Source: Magnolia sinica (lineage: Eukaryota > Streptophyta > Magnoliopsida > Magnoliales > Magnoliaceae). Taken from it: a DNA stretch of 64,000 bases. Shown in pieces: positions 43,503-55,654 of this stretch. Position 1 is the stretch's first letter. Each line of letters begins with the position of its first letter. A program made the position numbers and the translations under genes. A model generated the notes under the pieces. That model did no database searches and was not told where the DNA came from. It saw only the letters and a list, made by a program, of their open reading frames with translations. The stretch spans positions 15,694,032 to 15,758,031 of the forward strand of contig NC_080582.1 of NCBI RefSeq assembly GCF_029962835.1, given 5' to 3'.

Positions 43503-43599
43503 CCAAGCTGTGTTTGTGCTAAAGTCATTTTAACTTGACCCACAACCAACCTAGCATATACCATTGATTTGTGGAAGTGGATTGGCTGGTGTGGGTATA

Positions 43600-44095
43600 T
43601 GTCGTGACAAGAGGAGCACCGACGATCGACAAACTCAGGTTATATGAACGGTTAAAATGATATTAAAAGTTTGGTGGGCCTGATGTATTTATTATATCCA
43701 CACTGTTCATCTATTTTGCTAGATAATTTTTTAATATGAGCTCAAAAATGATTTTCACCCCAAAATATTTGTAGGGCCCATCGTAACATTTATTTTCTAT
43801 CAAATCTTTTCATAAGGTCACACTGACCTGATGATGAGGAAAAGCGAATATCATATTCATCCAAAACTTATGCGACCCAAAAAGGTTTCAATGGTAGATG
43901 TTCAATTCCCCACTGCATTTTGTTTGCAATGTGGTTCACTTGATCTTTGGATATGTCTTATATTTTTGACTCAAGACTTCCTACCAGCTCGATAAATGGA
44001 TGGATAATTTGGATATAACCCATGCCTCATGATGGGACCCACACAAAGTTTGCTGATGTCAACCCACCAGCCAGGTCGGTGGGGGTGTATTACAC
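43600..44095. repeat. Foldback MITE copy
   Basis: ATATCCACACTGTTCATC on the left, GATGGATAATTTGGATATAA with CATGATGGGACCCAC on the right. The ends are ill-defined. Confidence 0.5.
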
Positions 44096-44104
44096 CAGCT
44101 ACGG

Positions 44105-44600
44105 ACGCGGATTTCCTGCGAAATCCTTTTGCAGGACGCTCGAACTTAGGTGGGGCCCACCCTGATGTTTTTGAGAAATCAACCCCGTCCATCTGCTTTT
44201 TGAGCTCATTTCAGGGCATGTAACCAAAAATGAACTGGACCTAAGACTCAAATGTGCTGAAAACGTGAGGATTGAATGCCTGCAGTTGAAATATTTATGG
44301 GGCCACGGAATTGTTGAATCAGGATAATATTTTTGTTTTCAGTTCATCCCAGTAGGAATGACGTTACGAACGGTATGGATGACATGTAAACATAATTGTC
44401 AGCCCCAGGGAAGTTTCAAAGGTTGAAATTTTCCTACCCACCTTTTCCTTTAATGCGGTCCACTTGAGTCATGGATCCTGATCACTTTTTCGTCTCAAGC
44501 CTTAAATTAATCTCACAAAACGGATGAACGGGATAGATTTATCACAAACATCAGGGTGGGCTCCACTTTGGTTTCGAGCGCAGGAAATCCGCGTCCACTA
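44105..44600. repeat. Foldback MITE copy (GGTGGATTTCTC subfamily, complete)
   Basis: Left ACGCGGATTTCCTGCGAAAT, right CAGGAAATCCGCGTCC, so both termini are visible and inverted. Arms GTGGGGCCCACCCTGATG and ATCAGGGTGGGCTCCAC. About 490 bp. Confidence 0.7.
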
Positions 44601-44639
44601 GCCACTACTTTATTACGGATCGTGGCGTAGAACGCGGGC

Positions 44640-45640
44640 TCCGCCTCGGTGGATCCGGGGATCAGTTGGGATCCCTGATTGTGGGCCCACCTTGATTTTA
44701 GCAACTTACATCCACGCCGTCAATTCTTTTTGAAAGCTTATTTTAGTGCATTATTCCAAAATTGAAACAGATTCAAATATTAGTTGTATCACATTACAGA
44801 AACAATGTTGATTGATTCTCCGCCATTAAAAACATCTTGGTGGCTACCGAAATGTTTATTTGAGTCTGGTCGGACATTTAAGCGTCTGACCAGATCTACA
44901 TGGGGCCACCATGAATTTATGCTTATCTACGCCATCCATTTCTTTTCTAAGATCATGTTTAAACTTAGGTTGCATTAAATGCACAAAAGCCACTTATCGA
45001 CAAGTTGCATTAAATGTAAGAGTCATCTCTGGTGTAATCCACTAGAGCGTTGGATCTACCTTATTTTTAAGCCAATGCCTCAAGATATGATCTTAGAAAA
45101 GTGATGGACGGTGTGGATAAATGGATACATCACGGTGGGCCCAAACAGATCTGGTCCAGAGCTTAAAAGTTTGACTAGGGTCGGACGAAATCTGTGTCCA
45201 GCTTACCATTTGGTGTGGTCCAGTAGAACATTAGATCTACCTCATACCTTGATATGATCTTAGAAAATGGATGGACAGCATCGATAAATAGATAATTAAT
45301 CAGGATGGGCTCTCACATAGATTTGATTGGACGCTTAAAGATACGACCTGGACTTAATCCATGTCCATTTATTTGCCATTCAACCTTTATATAAAGTTAT
45401 CAGGACCTAGATGAAGGGCATACAAATATCAACTTCATCAAAGACTTTAAAGACTTTTGTGCCCACTAATAGTTTTTAACAGCCAATCACCACTGTTTCC
45501 TATGGTATGGTCCAACTGATTGTTTTGGATATGCTTCAATTTTTGGATTGTGCCCTAAAATGAGCTGTCAAGGTGATTGGATGGCCGGGGATTTTTAAGG
45601 AACATGCATCAAGGTGGCCCGATAGTCAGGGATCCCACCT
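44640..45640. repeat. Foldback MITE split by a second MITE
   Basis: Left ATCAGTTGGGATCCCTGATT and ATCCACGCCGTCAATTC up to TGTTTATTTG (44862). It resumes at TTTATTTGCCATTCAACC (45368) and runs to TCAGGGATCCCACCTACC. Confidence 0.65.
44863..45367. mobile_element. Nested MITE with 8-bp target duplication
   Basis: A 505-bp insertion flanked by TTTATTTG (44855-44862 and 45368-45375); the host element is continuous without it. Its ends (GTCGGACATTTAAGCGTC; inverted GTCGTATCTTTAAGCGTCC) are an imperfect terminal inverted repeat. The inner part has a second right arm ending AATCTGTGTCC. Confidence 0.7.
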
Positions 45641-45679
45641 ACCACGAAGCTTCTCATTGGTACACGCAGGTGCGGATGA

Positions 45680-46150
45680 CAATAGGGGAGTGGATTAGTT
45701 GAGACACTAGGCTCACCCAAGACAATGGGGCCCACATTAATATATGTATTCTACATCAACTTTATCCATCATTAAGCGGATCATTTTAGAGCATTCTCCC
45801 AAAAAATGAAGCAGATCCACCAATTATCAAGTGAACCATATCATAGGAAACAGTGGTGATTGACCATTAATGGGTTACAAAAGTTTTGGATCAAGATGAA
45901 ATCTGTTAGTTTCCTTTGTCCAGACCTATGTGACCTTGTCAACAGAATAGATGTCAAATAAATGGTACATGAAGCATTAAGTTAAGCCCAAATTAGTTTT
46001 TTAAGGTAGGGCATTCAATCGACGCTGTTTCTACTGATAATTGAATCTGCTCCCCATTCCCTAAAATGATCTAAAAAAATGGATGGTCAACATGGATGCA
46101 AAATACAAATATCAACTGAGCCCCACGGTGATCAATTCCTGGTTCTAGCT
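45680..46150. repeat. Foldback MITE copy (GAGTGGATTAG terminus)
   Basis: Left GGGGAGTGGATTAGTTGAG and CTCACCCAAGACAATGGGG. Right ATGGATGGTCAACATGGATG, GCCCCACGGTGATC. Confidence 0.55.
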
Positions 46151-46169
46151 CACAAAAGACGGCGATTTT

Positions 46170-46700
46170 CCCCATTAGTGTAGATTGTGTCCTATACAAC
46201 TTTTAACACATCAAATTCTTTATAGCCACACCATGATTTATGTTTTAGATTCACACTGTCCATCAATTTTTCAGATCATTATAGAACATGAGCCCAAAAA
46301 TGAGACGCATCCAAAGTTCAATCGGACTGCATCCAAAGTTCAATTGGACTGCACTAGAAGCAGTGGAGGTTGAACTAAGTTGAAACCTTCCTAGGGCTAA
46401 ACGAGATGTTTATTTGCCATCTAACCTATTTATAAGGTCACACCGACCAGATGAAATTAAAAAACAAATATCAGCTTGATCAGAGCCTTTCGTGGCCTCG
46501 AGAAGTTTTCAACAGTAAACATCCAATTCATATTGCTTCTTATGGTGTGGGCCCTTTGAGCTATGGATTTGCCTTGTTTTTAGGCTCATATTTCAGAATA
46601 ATTTGAAAAAAAAAATGTTGTATCAGTGTGGATCTAAGAAATACATAATAGTGGGGTACACATAAGAAATTCTGATTTACATTCCAAGGAGAGAAGCAAA
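46170..46700. repeat. Foldback MITE copy (CAACTTTTAACACAT subfamily)
   Basis: Left TAGATTGTGTCCTATACAAC and TTAGATTCACACTGTCC; the middle has a 20-bp local duplication around GCATCCAAAGTTCAATTGGA. Right CAGTGTGGATCTAAGAAATA. Confidence 0.55.
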
Positions 46701-47060
46701 CCGGGTTGATATATAGAACTTCCGTTAGCCCATTATGATGTATGTGTCAGATCTAAAAACAGGGTTGAAAACTTTTTGGTGCCACAAAAGGCTTTAGGAT
46801 CAAGTTTATACTTGTGTTTTCCCTTTATTAGGTAACCTCACCCACAAGTTAGATGGCAAGTAAACCTTACTAAGGACCATAAGAATGTTTCAACGGTACC
46901 TGTTCAATCCCCGCTGCTTTCTGTCTTGTGGCCTACTTAGAGCTTTGAATATGCCTAATTTTGGGATCAGTCTAGTAAAATTGTTGGATGTTGCAGACCT
47001 AACACATAAATCATGGTGGGGTTAGAGAAATTTCAAATGTTATAAGTTTTGTTAAGGAGC
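46700..47060. repeat. MITE centre and right half
   Basis: GGTTGAAAACTTTTTGGTGC, CCACAAGTTAGATGGCAAGT and TAACACATAAATCATGGTGG, ending near AAGTTTTGTTAAGG. Confidence 0.45.
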
Positions 47061-47104
47061 GGGCAATCTAGCAAGGAAAGAGGAAATTGGGGAAATGGAT
47101 ATTG

Positions 47105-47625
47105 TGGTGTGCTAGAGACCACCTATCTCCTAGGTGTGTTGACCTCAATAAGCTTTGTGAGGCCCACCGTGATGTATATGTTTAATCCACACCGTTCATC
47201 TATTTTGCTAGATTATTTTAGGGCAGAAGCCCTAAAATATTGCAGATCCACCTCCTAAGTGCACCATACCGTTAGAAAGAGTGGTTATGAACACCCACCA
47301 TTAAAAACTTTTTGTGTGCTACAAAAGTTTTGGATCAAGCCGATATTTGTTTCTTCCCTCCATCCAGGTCTGTGTGACTGAATCAACTGGTTGAATGGAA
47401 AATAAACATTACAGCGGGCATTACAATGGGCCCTAGAAAGTTGTTAATGGTGGGGTTTAATCACCATTGTTTCCTATGGCGTGCTCCAACTGAGATTTGG
47501 ATCTACCTGATTTTTGGGACGAGGACCTAATATGGCATGGAGAATTGGACGGACGGTGTGGATAAAACAAATACATCATAGTGGGTCCACCAGCAGCCAC
47601 ATTCTTACAACCATTGAATGGGGTC
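47105..47625. repeat. Foldback MITE copy
   Basis: GAGGCCCACCGTGATGTATA with ATCCACACCGTTCATC on the left; GGACGGACGGTGTGGATAAA with ATACATCATAGTGGG on the right. Arms well preserved. Confidence 0.65.
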
Positions 47626-47642
47626 AAGAGAAAGCTCTGTTT

Positions 47643-47643
47643 G

Positions 47644-47675
<32 letters not shown>

Positions 47676-48470
47676 CTTAGGAATTTTCTTTTATAATAAA
47701 AACCCAATTAATTATATTCACATGCATTTTCGTTATTTTAGAAAAAATCATACTTGAAAGTGAAGTTAGAGAAAACTAAGGGAAGGTACCTGTTTCACAA
47801 ATAACTCAAACAATGAAATGGCTCTATGAAAACTTAATTTCAAAAGGTAGAGGGATGTAAAAATATTATATTAACAAGGTTTTATTTTATAAAAATCTCT
47901 TTATTTTATTAACACATAAAAGATAGGAGATACGTAGGGATTGGTAAAGATCTTAACGGATTCACTTCTTATCTCAATTTAATAAAAATATCTAAATTCT
48001 AACCATACTCAAAACTGTACACACCCACCTTATTTGGACTTGGAACCGATCCAGATCCAACCCATACGCTGGTGTATTGGGTCCGAGGTTGAAACTCAGA
48101 CCCACTTATCCAAAGGAACTGTTTATCTGCAGGCAGGGGCTACACCACACCTAGTCCTACAGGGCGTTTTCAGTCATTGGATGCGTTGAATGGCTGTGAT
48201 GGAAAAATAAAATAAATTTAATGCATTCAATGGCTAAAAATATAATATACCATAAGGAGTGGTGCGGGTGCCTGTAAATAATCATTTCTGATAATTAACC
48301 GGTTGGGCTCCGGAGCTCAACTCAACCCTACACAACTAGATCATCTCACTCGCACACCTTATGAGAAAGCATGGTGAAAAAAATCTCTTACTATGAGAAA
48401 AGAGGAATTTTTCAATAGATGTACATACCTGAAATTTGGCTCCTCGGTGACTTTCCAGTGTTGTTGGATC
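47643..48470. repeat. Alpha block, copy II
   Basis: A 29-bp T run, then TTATTTTAGAAAAAATC, TGAAACTCAGACCCACTTAT, CCATAAGGAGTGGTGCGGG and TTGGCTCCTCGGTGACTTTC. Colinear with 19290-20040; breaks off before the second half. Confidence 0.6.
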
Positions 48471-48529
48471 CCACCTAAATGTTTGTAAATGTTCATGTTT
48501 AATGAAACTTCCGTGGCAAGAGTCCACTT

Positions 48530-48533
<4 letters not shown>

Positions 48534-48596
<63 letters not shown>
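48534..48596. repeat. (TA)n microsatellite
   Basis: A pure TA run of about 63 bp at the left end of the Copia fossil. Confidence 0.95.
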
Positions 48597-48599
<3 letters not shown>

Positions 48600-49391
48600 T
48601 GCTACCTAGGGATTTCTTCATATACAAACTATCTAGTTTTGTCCATACCCCTACGATGGTCTTTTAATCCAGGACACTGTCTACTAGGTACAATTATATT
48701 GAGATTGTAAGCCCCTTGTTTAGTTAATCCCACTCATTATCAGTCATAAATGCAGGATGTTTTGCCTTGTCAAGGAGAGCATGTTGCAATTCTTGCTGAA
48801 TTAGGATGCCTCTCATCTTAACCTTCAATAGTTTACACTTATTTCTTCTGGTGAACTTCTCCATTTTATACTTAATATTAAATCCCTCAAAAGTCATATT
48901 TTCATATTGAAAAAAAAAAAAAAAAAAAAAAAAAACCTTAAAACCCTAACGTTATCTATGATACCACTTTTTTAGGAGATCCATGGAAGCAACCCCGAGT
49001 TTGAATCAAACAATAAGAGATAAAATAAATAAAGCAAACAAAGAACACAAGGTTTCATATGGAAAAACCCTCACGGGAAAAAGCCACAACACAAAGTGAC
49101 AACGAATCTACTGTGATAATCAATGTTATAAGAGATGAAAGACATTATCAATCTGTGAATAAACCTCGAAAACTATACAAAAAACCCTACCTTTGATTTT
49201 TCTTTACCTATAAAAGCCTTAAACATGTTTTTCAAAACCCTAATCCTCGATTACCAACCTTAATCCTTGATCAGATCGATTCCATTGACAACCCATCAAT
49301 GGGATCGAAGCCATCTTTGATTGGATTGATTTGGACCAAAAAATTGTCTAGTGATCAAAGGCCAAAAAAAGAATTTATCTCGATGAGATCA
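48597..49391 (-). mobile_element. Ty1/Copia retrotransposon fragment (fossil)
   Basis: On the minus strand about 49391-48980 looks like an LTR (starts TGATCTCATCG). A tRNA-Met-type primer site TGGTATCA lies at about 48969-48976, then an A/T tract, then decayed gag sequence resembling the UBN2 region of plant Copia elements down to about 48600. It is short, broken and old. Family assignment rests on the gag resemblance and the primer site. Confidence 0.55.
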
Positions 49392-49394
49392 AGT

Positions 49395-49880
49395 GAGCTT
49401 CGCGGAACTTCCTTCCAAGGGAAGCTGGTGGGGCCCGTCGTGATATTTGTGGGAAATTCACTCCGTCCATCCATTTTGCTAGATCACGTTAGGACATGAC
49501 CCAAAAAATGATGCAAATCCAAAACTCAAGTGGGCCATGTGATAAGAAAATGTGGGTAGGTAAATGCCCGTTGTTGAAACCTTCCTAGGGTCCAACATGA
49601 TTTTATATGCAATCCATAACATCCGTAGGATCATTCCTACTTGAATGAACTAAAAACACAAAAAATTAGGCTAATCTAGAACTTTCGTGACCCCACGAAT
49701 GTTCCAACAATGGACATTCAATACTGTGGTGCAGTCCAATTGAGTTTTGGATTTGCATCATTTTTGGGCCCATGTCTTAACATGTTCTGCAAAAAATGGT
49801 TGGATGGGGTGGATTTCTCACGAACATCATGGTGGCCCCACCTAGCTTCCCATCAGCTTTCACAGGGAATCCCCGTCCTT
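49395..49880. repeat. Foldback MITE in the beta block (GGTGGATTTCTC subfamily)
   Basis: CCTTCCAAGGGAAGCTGGTG, CACTCCGTCCATCCATTTTG; right GTTGGATGGGGTGGATTTCT. Orthologous in position to 20830-21165. Confidence 0.6.
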
Positions 49881-50079
49881 ACCACTTGCAATCCTCATTT
49901 TGGATGGCAGATGGTCACCATCTCTCCCATGCATCTAAGATTGGCCCTTGTCCATTTATAGTTCTTCATAGTGACAAATCTCATTCTTGGGAACTTCTTG
50001 GCTCTAGAATTTCTAAAGAGGTTTTTGAACTTAAAGGTTTTCTCTGGATATTGTTAGGAAAATTTTCTAAAACTAAAAA

Positions 50080-52270
50080 TATTATTATAAATTTAAAAAA
50101 TAGTTTAAAATTTTAAACATAAACTAGTTCTAATTTGGGATTTTTATGGGTACGTTCATGCTTTGAGAATGGAAATTACCCAAGAACTCTCGTATATTGT
50201 TTTTCTTTAAAAAGTAATGAAGTTAGAAAATTTTGTGGCCCATCTGGTATGTATATATGACACCTAAGTCTGTCAAACATCTACAACCAACTATAATGAT
50301 TACTCAGCATAATAATTACAGGGATGAATTTTTTTTTTGATTGAATCACAAGATAAGCTGCAAGTGCATTTTGATGTTTTTAAGTGGTGCATATTACTTA
50401 TTATGGCCTGGCTCATCTTCCATTTAGATTTACCAATCTTTTTGTTCTCAACATCATAGCTGATTACACCAATTCGACAGATTGAATATCATAGAAAATA
50501 TCATGTGGGCCCCACAATTCTTCACTTTACCACTTTATAAAGAAAAGAGTGCACGGTGGGCATTATAATAATTTCACCACTCAAAAAAGCACTTCTCCAT
50601 CGTTTAATTCACAGGGATATTATCCGGTAAAATCCCAAATTGTGAGGAATTTTGCTATAAAAATTCCTAATATCAGATAATATTTACATTATTAAGCTGA
50701 AAAAGCCGAGCAATTCAAAACAACTGATATTTTAAAAATCTCACGGTAATATTGTTTATCTTATTTCCCACAATATTATACTAAGATATTCAACATAATA
50801 GATTTTTGTCACACTGCTAATCCTCTGTTTGTTAGCATGAAACCAATTCTACACTTAGGTCTGCGATTGACAGACTTTTCCTATGATTTTGTAATGCAAG
50901 GCTGCGGCTTCTCTATAAAAAGCAGTGCTTTGTACATCATTCCGAATCTCACCCTTGTGGTTGCTTGTTCATCATATTATCTGATACCTACAAATTAGAG
51001 AAACCATTCTTTTGGGTTCTGTCCTTAACTGTATGAGCCACAACAAGTGTAACAGGAGCGAGCTTTGTGAGCCCCATCAATTAGACGTACATTTCCATGG
51101 TGGGCCATGGCCTAAATATCAGGCCAATCTATGAAATAGGTGGGCCACACCATAGACAACAATTGAGAGTAGATGCTCACCCATTGAATGTTTATAGACA
51201 CCACGGAGATGTAGTCTAGACATCCAACCTGTCCATTGTGTGTCCTACTTGGATGAGGAGTTGCACCAAATTTCAGGCCATTCCAAAACTCAAGTGGGCC
51301 CTGCGAAGTGCTTTTAAATGTTTTGGGCATGATTTTACAAATTGTGTGACCCACCTAAGCTTCAAATATGGTTGATAGACATCTCATAACATAGAGGGGA
51401 CCCGCCAAATGTACGTTGTGGATGTCCAAACACACATAACGATGGGTCCTTCAGAGTTCGACATCATGGGAACTTCCAATGAGGCCAATCTCGTATAACC
51501 ATTTCCACTTGATTTTCCAGATAATACCCTCAAATTTTGGAAATCTCGTGAGAAATTTCTGGAGTGAGAAATTGCTGAGAACAGGTTATGTCACTATGGT
51601 GTCAACCGAGCACTGATGGACCTTGATATTTGACCTGTAGATGGTAGAAAATGGTATCAAATACGAGTTTTTAACTCAAAATGTCACTTATCCCCACTGG
51701 TGATCTGGCCTTGGGGATATGGCCCATCCACACTGAATCAAATGGTCCCAATCATAGATACAATAGATGTTCTGTCACGCTCATCTATGTTATAGTTGCA
51801 TTTCTGACTGCTAAATTTAGGCTTGGATATTTTAGTCCATGTCGCAATCAGATCCAACATGAAAATATCAAAGCTAGTTAGAAGCTGCCTGCGAACATTG
51901 TCTTGAAGATTTTAACAGAAAGATCGAACAAGATCAATTGTTTAGATGTTCTGCTACAAGTAATGAACATTTCTATATCCCACAAAAACGAATATTCTAA
52001 ACCGTTTTGTCATTAACACTTTCTAAAGATTAATTTTGAGTCACTCTATGAATTACATTCGGGGAAAAAAAAAAAAAAAAACAGAAGACAACAAAACATC
52101 TCCAGATAACATACAAATTCTGCTGGGAGTTAAGCTGTGCTCTTTCAAGACCTTCAGAGGTTCTTCTGTTGTCGTCCCCAACTGAATCGAGACTGCAAAC
52201 TAATGTGGAGAAAGCTTACTTCACATAGAACCAGCTTCATCGATTAACAAGTAGCAGATTTTCAGCTCTT
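50080..52270. repeat. Beta block, copy III, with a MITE inserted
   Basis: TAATTTGGGATTTTTATGG, ACATCTACAACCAACTATAA, CACTATGGTGTCAACCGAGC and GAAGATTTTAACAGAAAGAT align with 21230-23040. A foldback repeat (about 51050-51530: GTGGGCCATGGCCTAAATAT, AAAACTCAAGTGGGCCC) is absent from copy I. Confidence 0.6.
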
Positions 52271-53284
52271 TTCTACTTGAATTCTCATGGGAAAATCTTG
52301 CTGAAAATTAAAAATTTAGAAATTAAACTAACAAATCATTTTAAAATTATTATATATGTGTATTTAATGATTATTTAAAATTTTAGATATGTTATGTGTT
52401 AATATAGCAATATAATTTCATGATACAATTATGGAAAATTAAAATGCTGCCAGATTTTGAAAATCTCAAGATATTAAAATGTTGTTTGATTAATGTTCCA
52501 CGAGATTTTCATGATCTTGGTGATATTTGTTGCAATGGTCATGTAACACTTCGTGTTATTAAATTCTGAATGGATAGGATTTTTTATTTTTTATTTTCTG
52601 CTAAATATAAAAGGACTTTTGAAATGCTAAGCTAACAAGTTGAAAATGCAAAAGTTTACAGAAATGTAAGTTGCAGTGCAACTACAAGAAGAGAAGGTCC
52701 AAGACCCACTGAAAAGGAAGCAATGCCATCTCTTAGCATGTTCAGTGCAACCCTCAGACATCGTTATGGATCGAGTTTCAACTGCCAGCCTTAGCCACAA
52801 GATATCTAAAGGATATGTGACAAGTGGATTTCATCCCAGCTCAAGCCCCTACTTCCGGTCACCCAACAACAGAGAACTCCCCATCTTTTTCCTCTGAAAA
52901 ATTTCTATATCCCAAGATGGAAAAGATAGATCACATGTTTGGACATCACAAACTGAATACTTGTAAGATTCATAAGCAAACAGCTGCATGGCACTATATG
53001 AAATTGTGTATCACCTGTGGTAGATTGACTTTCCAATAGACTTTACTGCCCTCCTTCCCAATCAACATAATGGCTTTGCAAAAATTGCAGGCAGAGGCAC
53101 AGACAAAATTGCAGAGTCTTCAAGACAGCGGTAAGGCAAAACCAGGAGCAGCTACAGCGTCTGAAGCAAATATGCAGAGCAACAGCAACCACCCGCATAG
53201 CATAACAGGAGCAGAGTACAATGATTAAACAGAGAAATTTAGCGGATCAGACCTAGAAGCATCCAAAATTGCTAAGCCATGGAT
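52271..53284. other. Unassigned, AT-rich intergenic DNA
   Basis: No gene, splice pattern or repeat arm is recognised. Short open frames at 52676-53039 have no known domain. Confidence 0.4.
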
Positions 53285-53780
53285 TCAGATGCAAGGTAGG
53301 AGAGATAATCGGAATCTGAGGGCATTGTCCACTTCCCAGACCTTACAGACATGCTTCCTGCCAATTGGATTAGCCTTTGCTTCTAATGCAGCCCAGCCCC
53401 GCGCCATCCATTGGTAAGAGACCCCTAACTTCCATAGGGAGATCACTGATCCTTGTGTATGTTCAGTCGACCACACCACTGCTTCATAGATGAGCTAGGC
53501 TATCGACCTCTACATTGCTCTCTCTATAAACATGTGAGGTGGAGAAGTTTAAGCTTTCAAGCTCCTTCTTGATATCGCCTACAATATACCAGATCTTCCA
53601 GGGGATGCTATGATGGTTAAGAATGGCCTCTGTTGCCACTAGGGAATCTGATTCAATGTTTACATTTGATAGGTTAAACTGTTTACATATCTTGATACTA
53701 TCCAAAATGGCCCTTGACTCTGTTTCTGTGTTAGATGAGATACCATAAGAGTGGTGAAAAGCGAATATCAAGCATCCTAA
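53285..53780 (-). mobile_element. LINE fragment with RNase H domain, copy 2
   Basis: The minus frame 53484-53771 matches copy 1 at 29840-30490 from 'LIFAFHHSYGISS' on: ETESRAILDSI with the catalytic Glu, IESDSLVATEAIL with the Asp, and an intact end HVYRESNVEVDSLAHL. The N-terminal part with the first Asp is missing, cut off at an A tract (53785-53801). The 3' flank to 53285 is shared with copy 1. Confidence 0.75.
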
Positions 53781-54029
53781 GTAGGAAAAAAAAAAAAAAA
53801 ACAGAGGGACTATTTGGATGACTCATTGAGGTCCACACAAGAAGTTAGAAAACAAAATGATCTGTTATAGCATAATTAATTATGCTGAGAATACTAGGTC
53901 ATTGGTTTGTAACCTTGCATTGTATCTGTCATAGAAGTTCCAGCACACTCAAGATCTCCAAGCTTGGTATAAGAGTCCGCTTTGGTGGGGTGAGTATTTG
54001 GCTGGAGAGCCTACCAAAGCTCAATTCCA
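53781..54029. other. Gap with poly(A) tract
   Basis: A-run at 53785-53801, then DNA without recognised features. Confidence 0.35.
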
Positions 54030-54757
54030 TAGCTCACTGGTTAAGATTGAAAATCGGGCATGTGCTGGGACCCAATTTTCAGACCTACCTCAACTCAGCA
54101 ACCCAAACTTTTATCCAACAGTGCCTGTTTCTCTGGATTGGATAAACATGATTAAGAGTGTTGATAAAGAATTAAAGATCCCCCACCATGGAACAATTGA
54201 GTTAGACCAGTCGAGATTTGGATGAGCCTGGCCCAAGTTTCAGCCTAATCCATGGGTTGGGCTGAGCTCATTAGCTTATGCCTTTTTTTAAATAAAAAAA
54301 ATAAAAATTTGTGGGGATACTGTCATCTATAATTTCACCAATATAATAGAAAATTACATCTAGGGGACCATAAATGAAACCAGAAAAACCCGACAAATTC
54401 ATACAAAATAGCAAGAACCCATAACAAAAATCATCTAACATAAAAGACAAGTGAACCCAGTCTATCAGGAAAATGAAAGGAAAAATAAAAAAAAAAATTG
54501 AGTCTTGCTTACTGCTGCGACCATGATTTGCCAAACAAATCTGGTACTTGTTACCTTTCTGAAATACATGCAAAAGAGCAACACATCCAATTTCTTCCTG
54601 AAATTCATAATTCAAGCCAGTAAGACTAAATCATTTAAGTCCAGTGGAACACCCTATTCTTTCTACCACATACATAACACAAATAAAAGAGTAACAATAG
54701 TTCAAGAAGAGAAGAATAAGATGGTAAGTAGAGGTAGTTTAAGCAGAGAAGAATCAC
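54030..54757. other. Shared 3' flank of NLR E
   Basis: Colinear with 30901-31499 (CAGACCTACCTCAACTCAGC, GTGCCTGTTTCTCTGGAT, GGAACACCCTATTCTTTC). It ends with GCAGAGAAGAATCACTTAG at the old NLR stop. Confidence 0.6.
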
Positions 54758-55474
54758 TTAGTTGAAGGACACCATTCTTTGAAAGGGATGTTGCATGACT
54801 AGATGCTGCCTTCCCATTTCAGAACAAACATCATGGGATTGAGTCGTGATCATGACTTTGCTGCCACTGGTGGTGGCAGGGGCTGTGACTGGAACTCTCA
54901 TCTCTTGCAAGTCAAAGCTTTCCCAAACATCTTCCAAGATGAGAATGAACCTTTGGCCACTTAATTTATCCTTGATACGCTTAGCAGCTATGGAGATTTG
55001 TATGGACTCTGGGTTCTCAAATGCATTCTGTATTCCCATCTGCAACTCCATCAACCGATTCCTTCTCCCCTTTGCATCAAACATCTTTAAAACCTCTAAC
55101 TGTCGTTCAGGCTCAATGAAATGCCAAGTACCTACATCAACCAATTTCCTTATTGTCAGCTTGTCCTGCACATGGACCAATTCCCCTTCAATTCTCGCCT
55201 GCATCTTCTTTGCAAGACTCTCCAACCCTGGTGCTCTTACTCGTGTGATTATTTCAAACAGATGGCAAGATTCTCCAAATTCCTCCATTTCCATGACCAC
55301 CTGTCTCATGATCCGTGACTTCCCCACTCCCTGCTGTCCCCATACTGAGAACACTGAAATCTTGTCATCTCTCAAGCAATTCCATATCTGCTGCCTCATG
55401 CGTTGTGACAGAGTGCTCAAAACCTCTCCTCCTCCTTTGAGCCATCGATCATCATTGCCTTTAGAAGCTGCCAT
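54758..55474 (-). pseudogene. NLR E: NBS-LRR with about 2 kb internal deletion
   Basis: Starts MAASKGNDDRW at 55474. P-loop GQQGVGKS, an insertion between RNBS-A and kinase-2 like that of NLR D, kinase-2 FILILEDVWE and GSKVMITTQ are present. After VCSEMG the sequence jumps to the last 20 codons of the gene (junction at about 54811-54819) and continues in a different frame for 20 foreign residues, giving a 238-residue frame. Compared with D, RNBS-C, RNBS-D, the MNS region and all LRRs are gone. In D the two breakpoints share AAATGGGAG, so a microhomology deletion is likely. A product would be a bare P-loop/kinase-2 domain. In the gene's own frame the residual tail also carries a stop. Confidence 0.85.
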
Positions 55475-55590
55475 TGCCTAACGCCAGATTTCTCCTGCAA
55501 AATTCGAATTCCTTGTCTCATGAGTAAGGGTGGCAATGGGCCGGGCAATGCACCTGCATCAATTTTCCAAGCTGTGTTTGTGCTCAAAGT
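55475..55590 (-). promoter_or_regulatory. 5' flank of NLR E (class 2)
   Basis: CTCCTGCAAAATTCGAATT, GGTGGCAATGGGCCGGGC and CCAAGCTGTGTTTGTGCTC as in NLR B, with no insertion. The truncated gene therefore keeps a full promoter-proximal region. Confidence 0.45.
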
Positions 55591-55654
55591 AATATGGAAT
55601 TGGTTAGTGAAACAGTGGTTAGTGAACGCCCACCATTAAAAACTTGTTGCGGAA

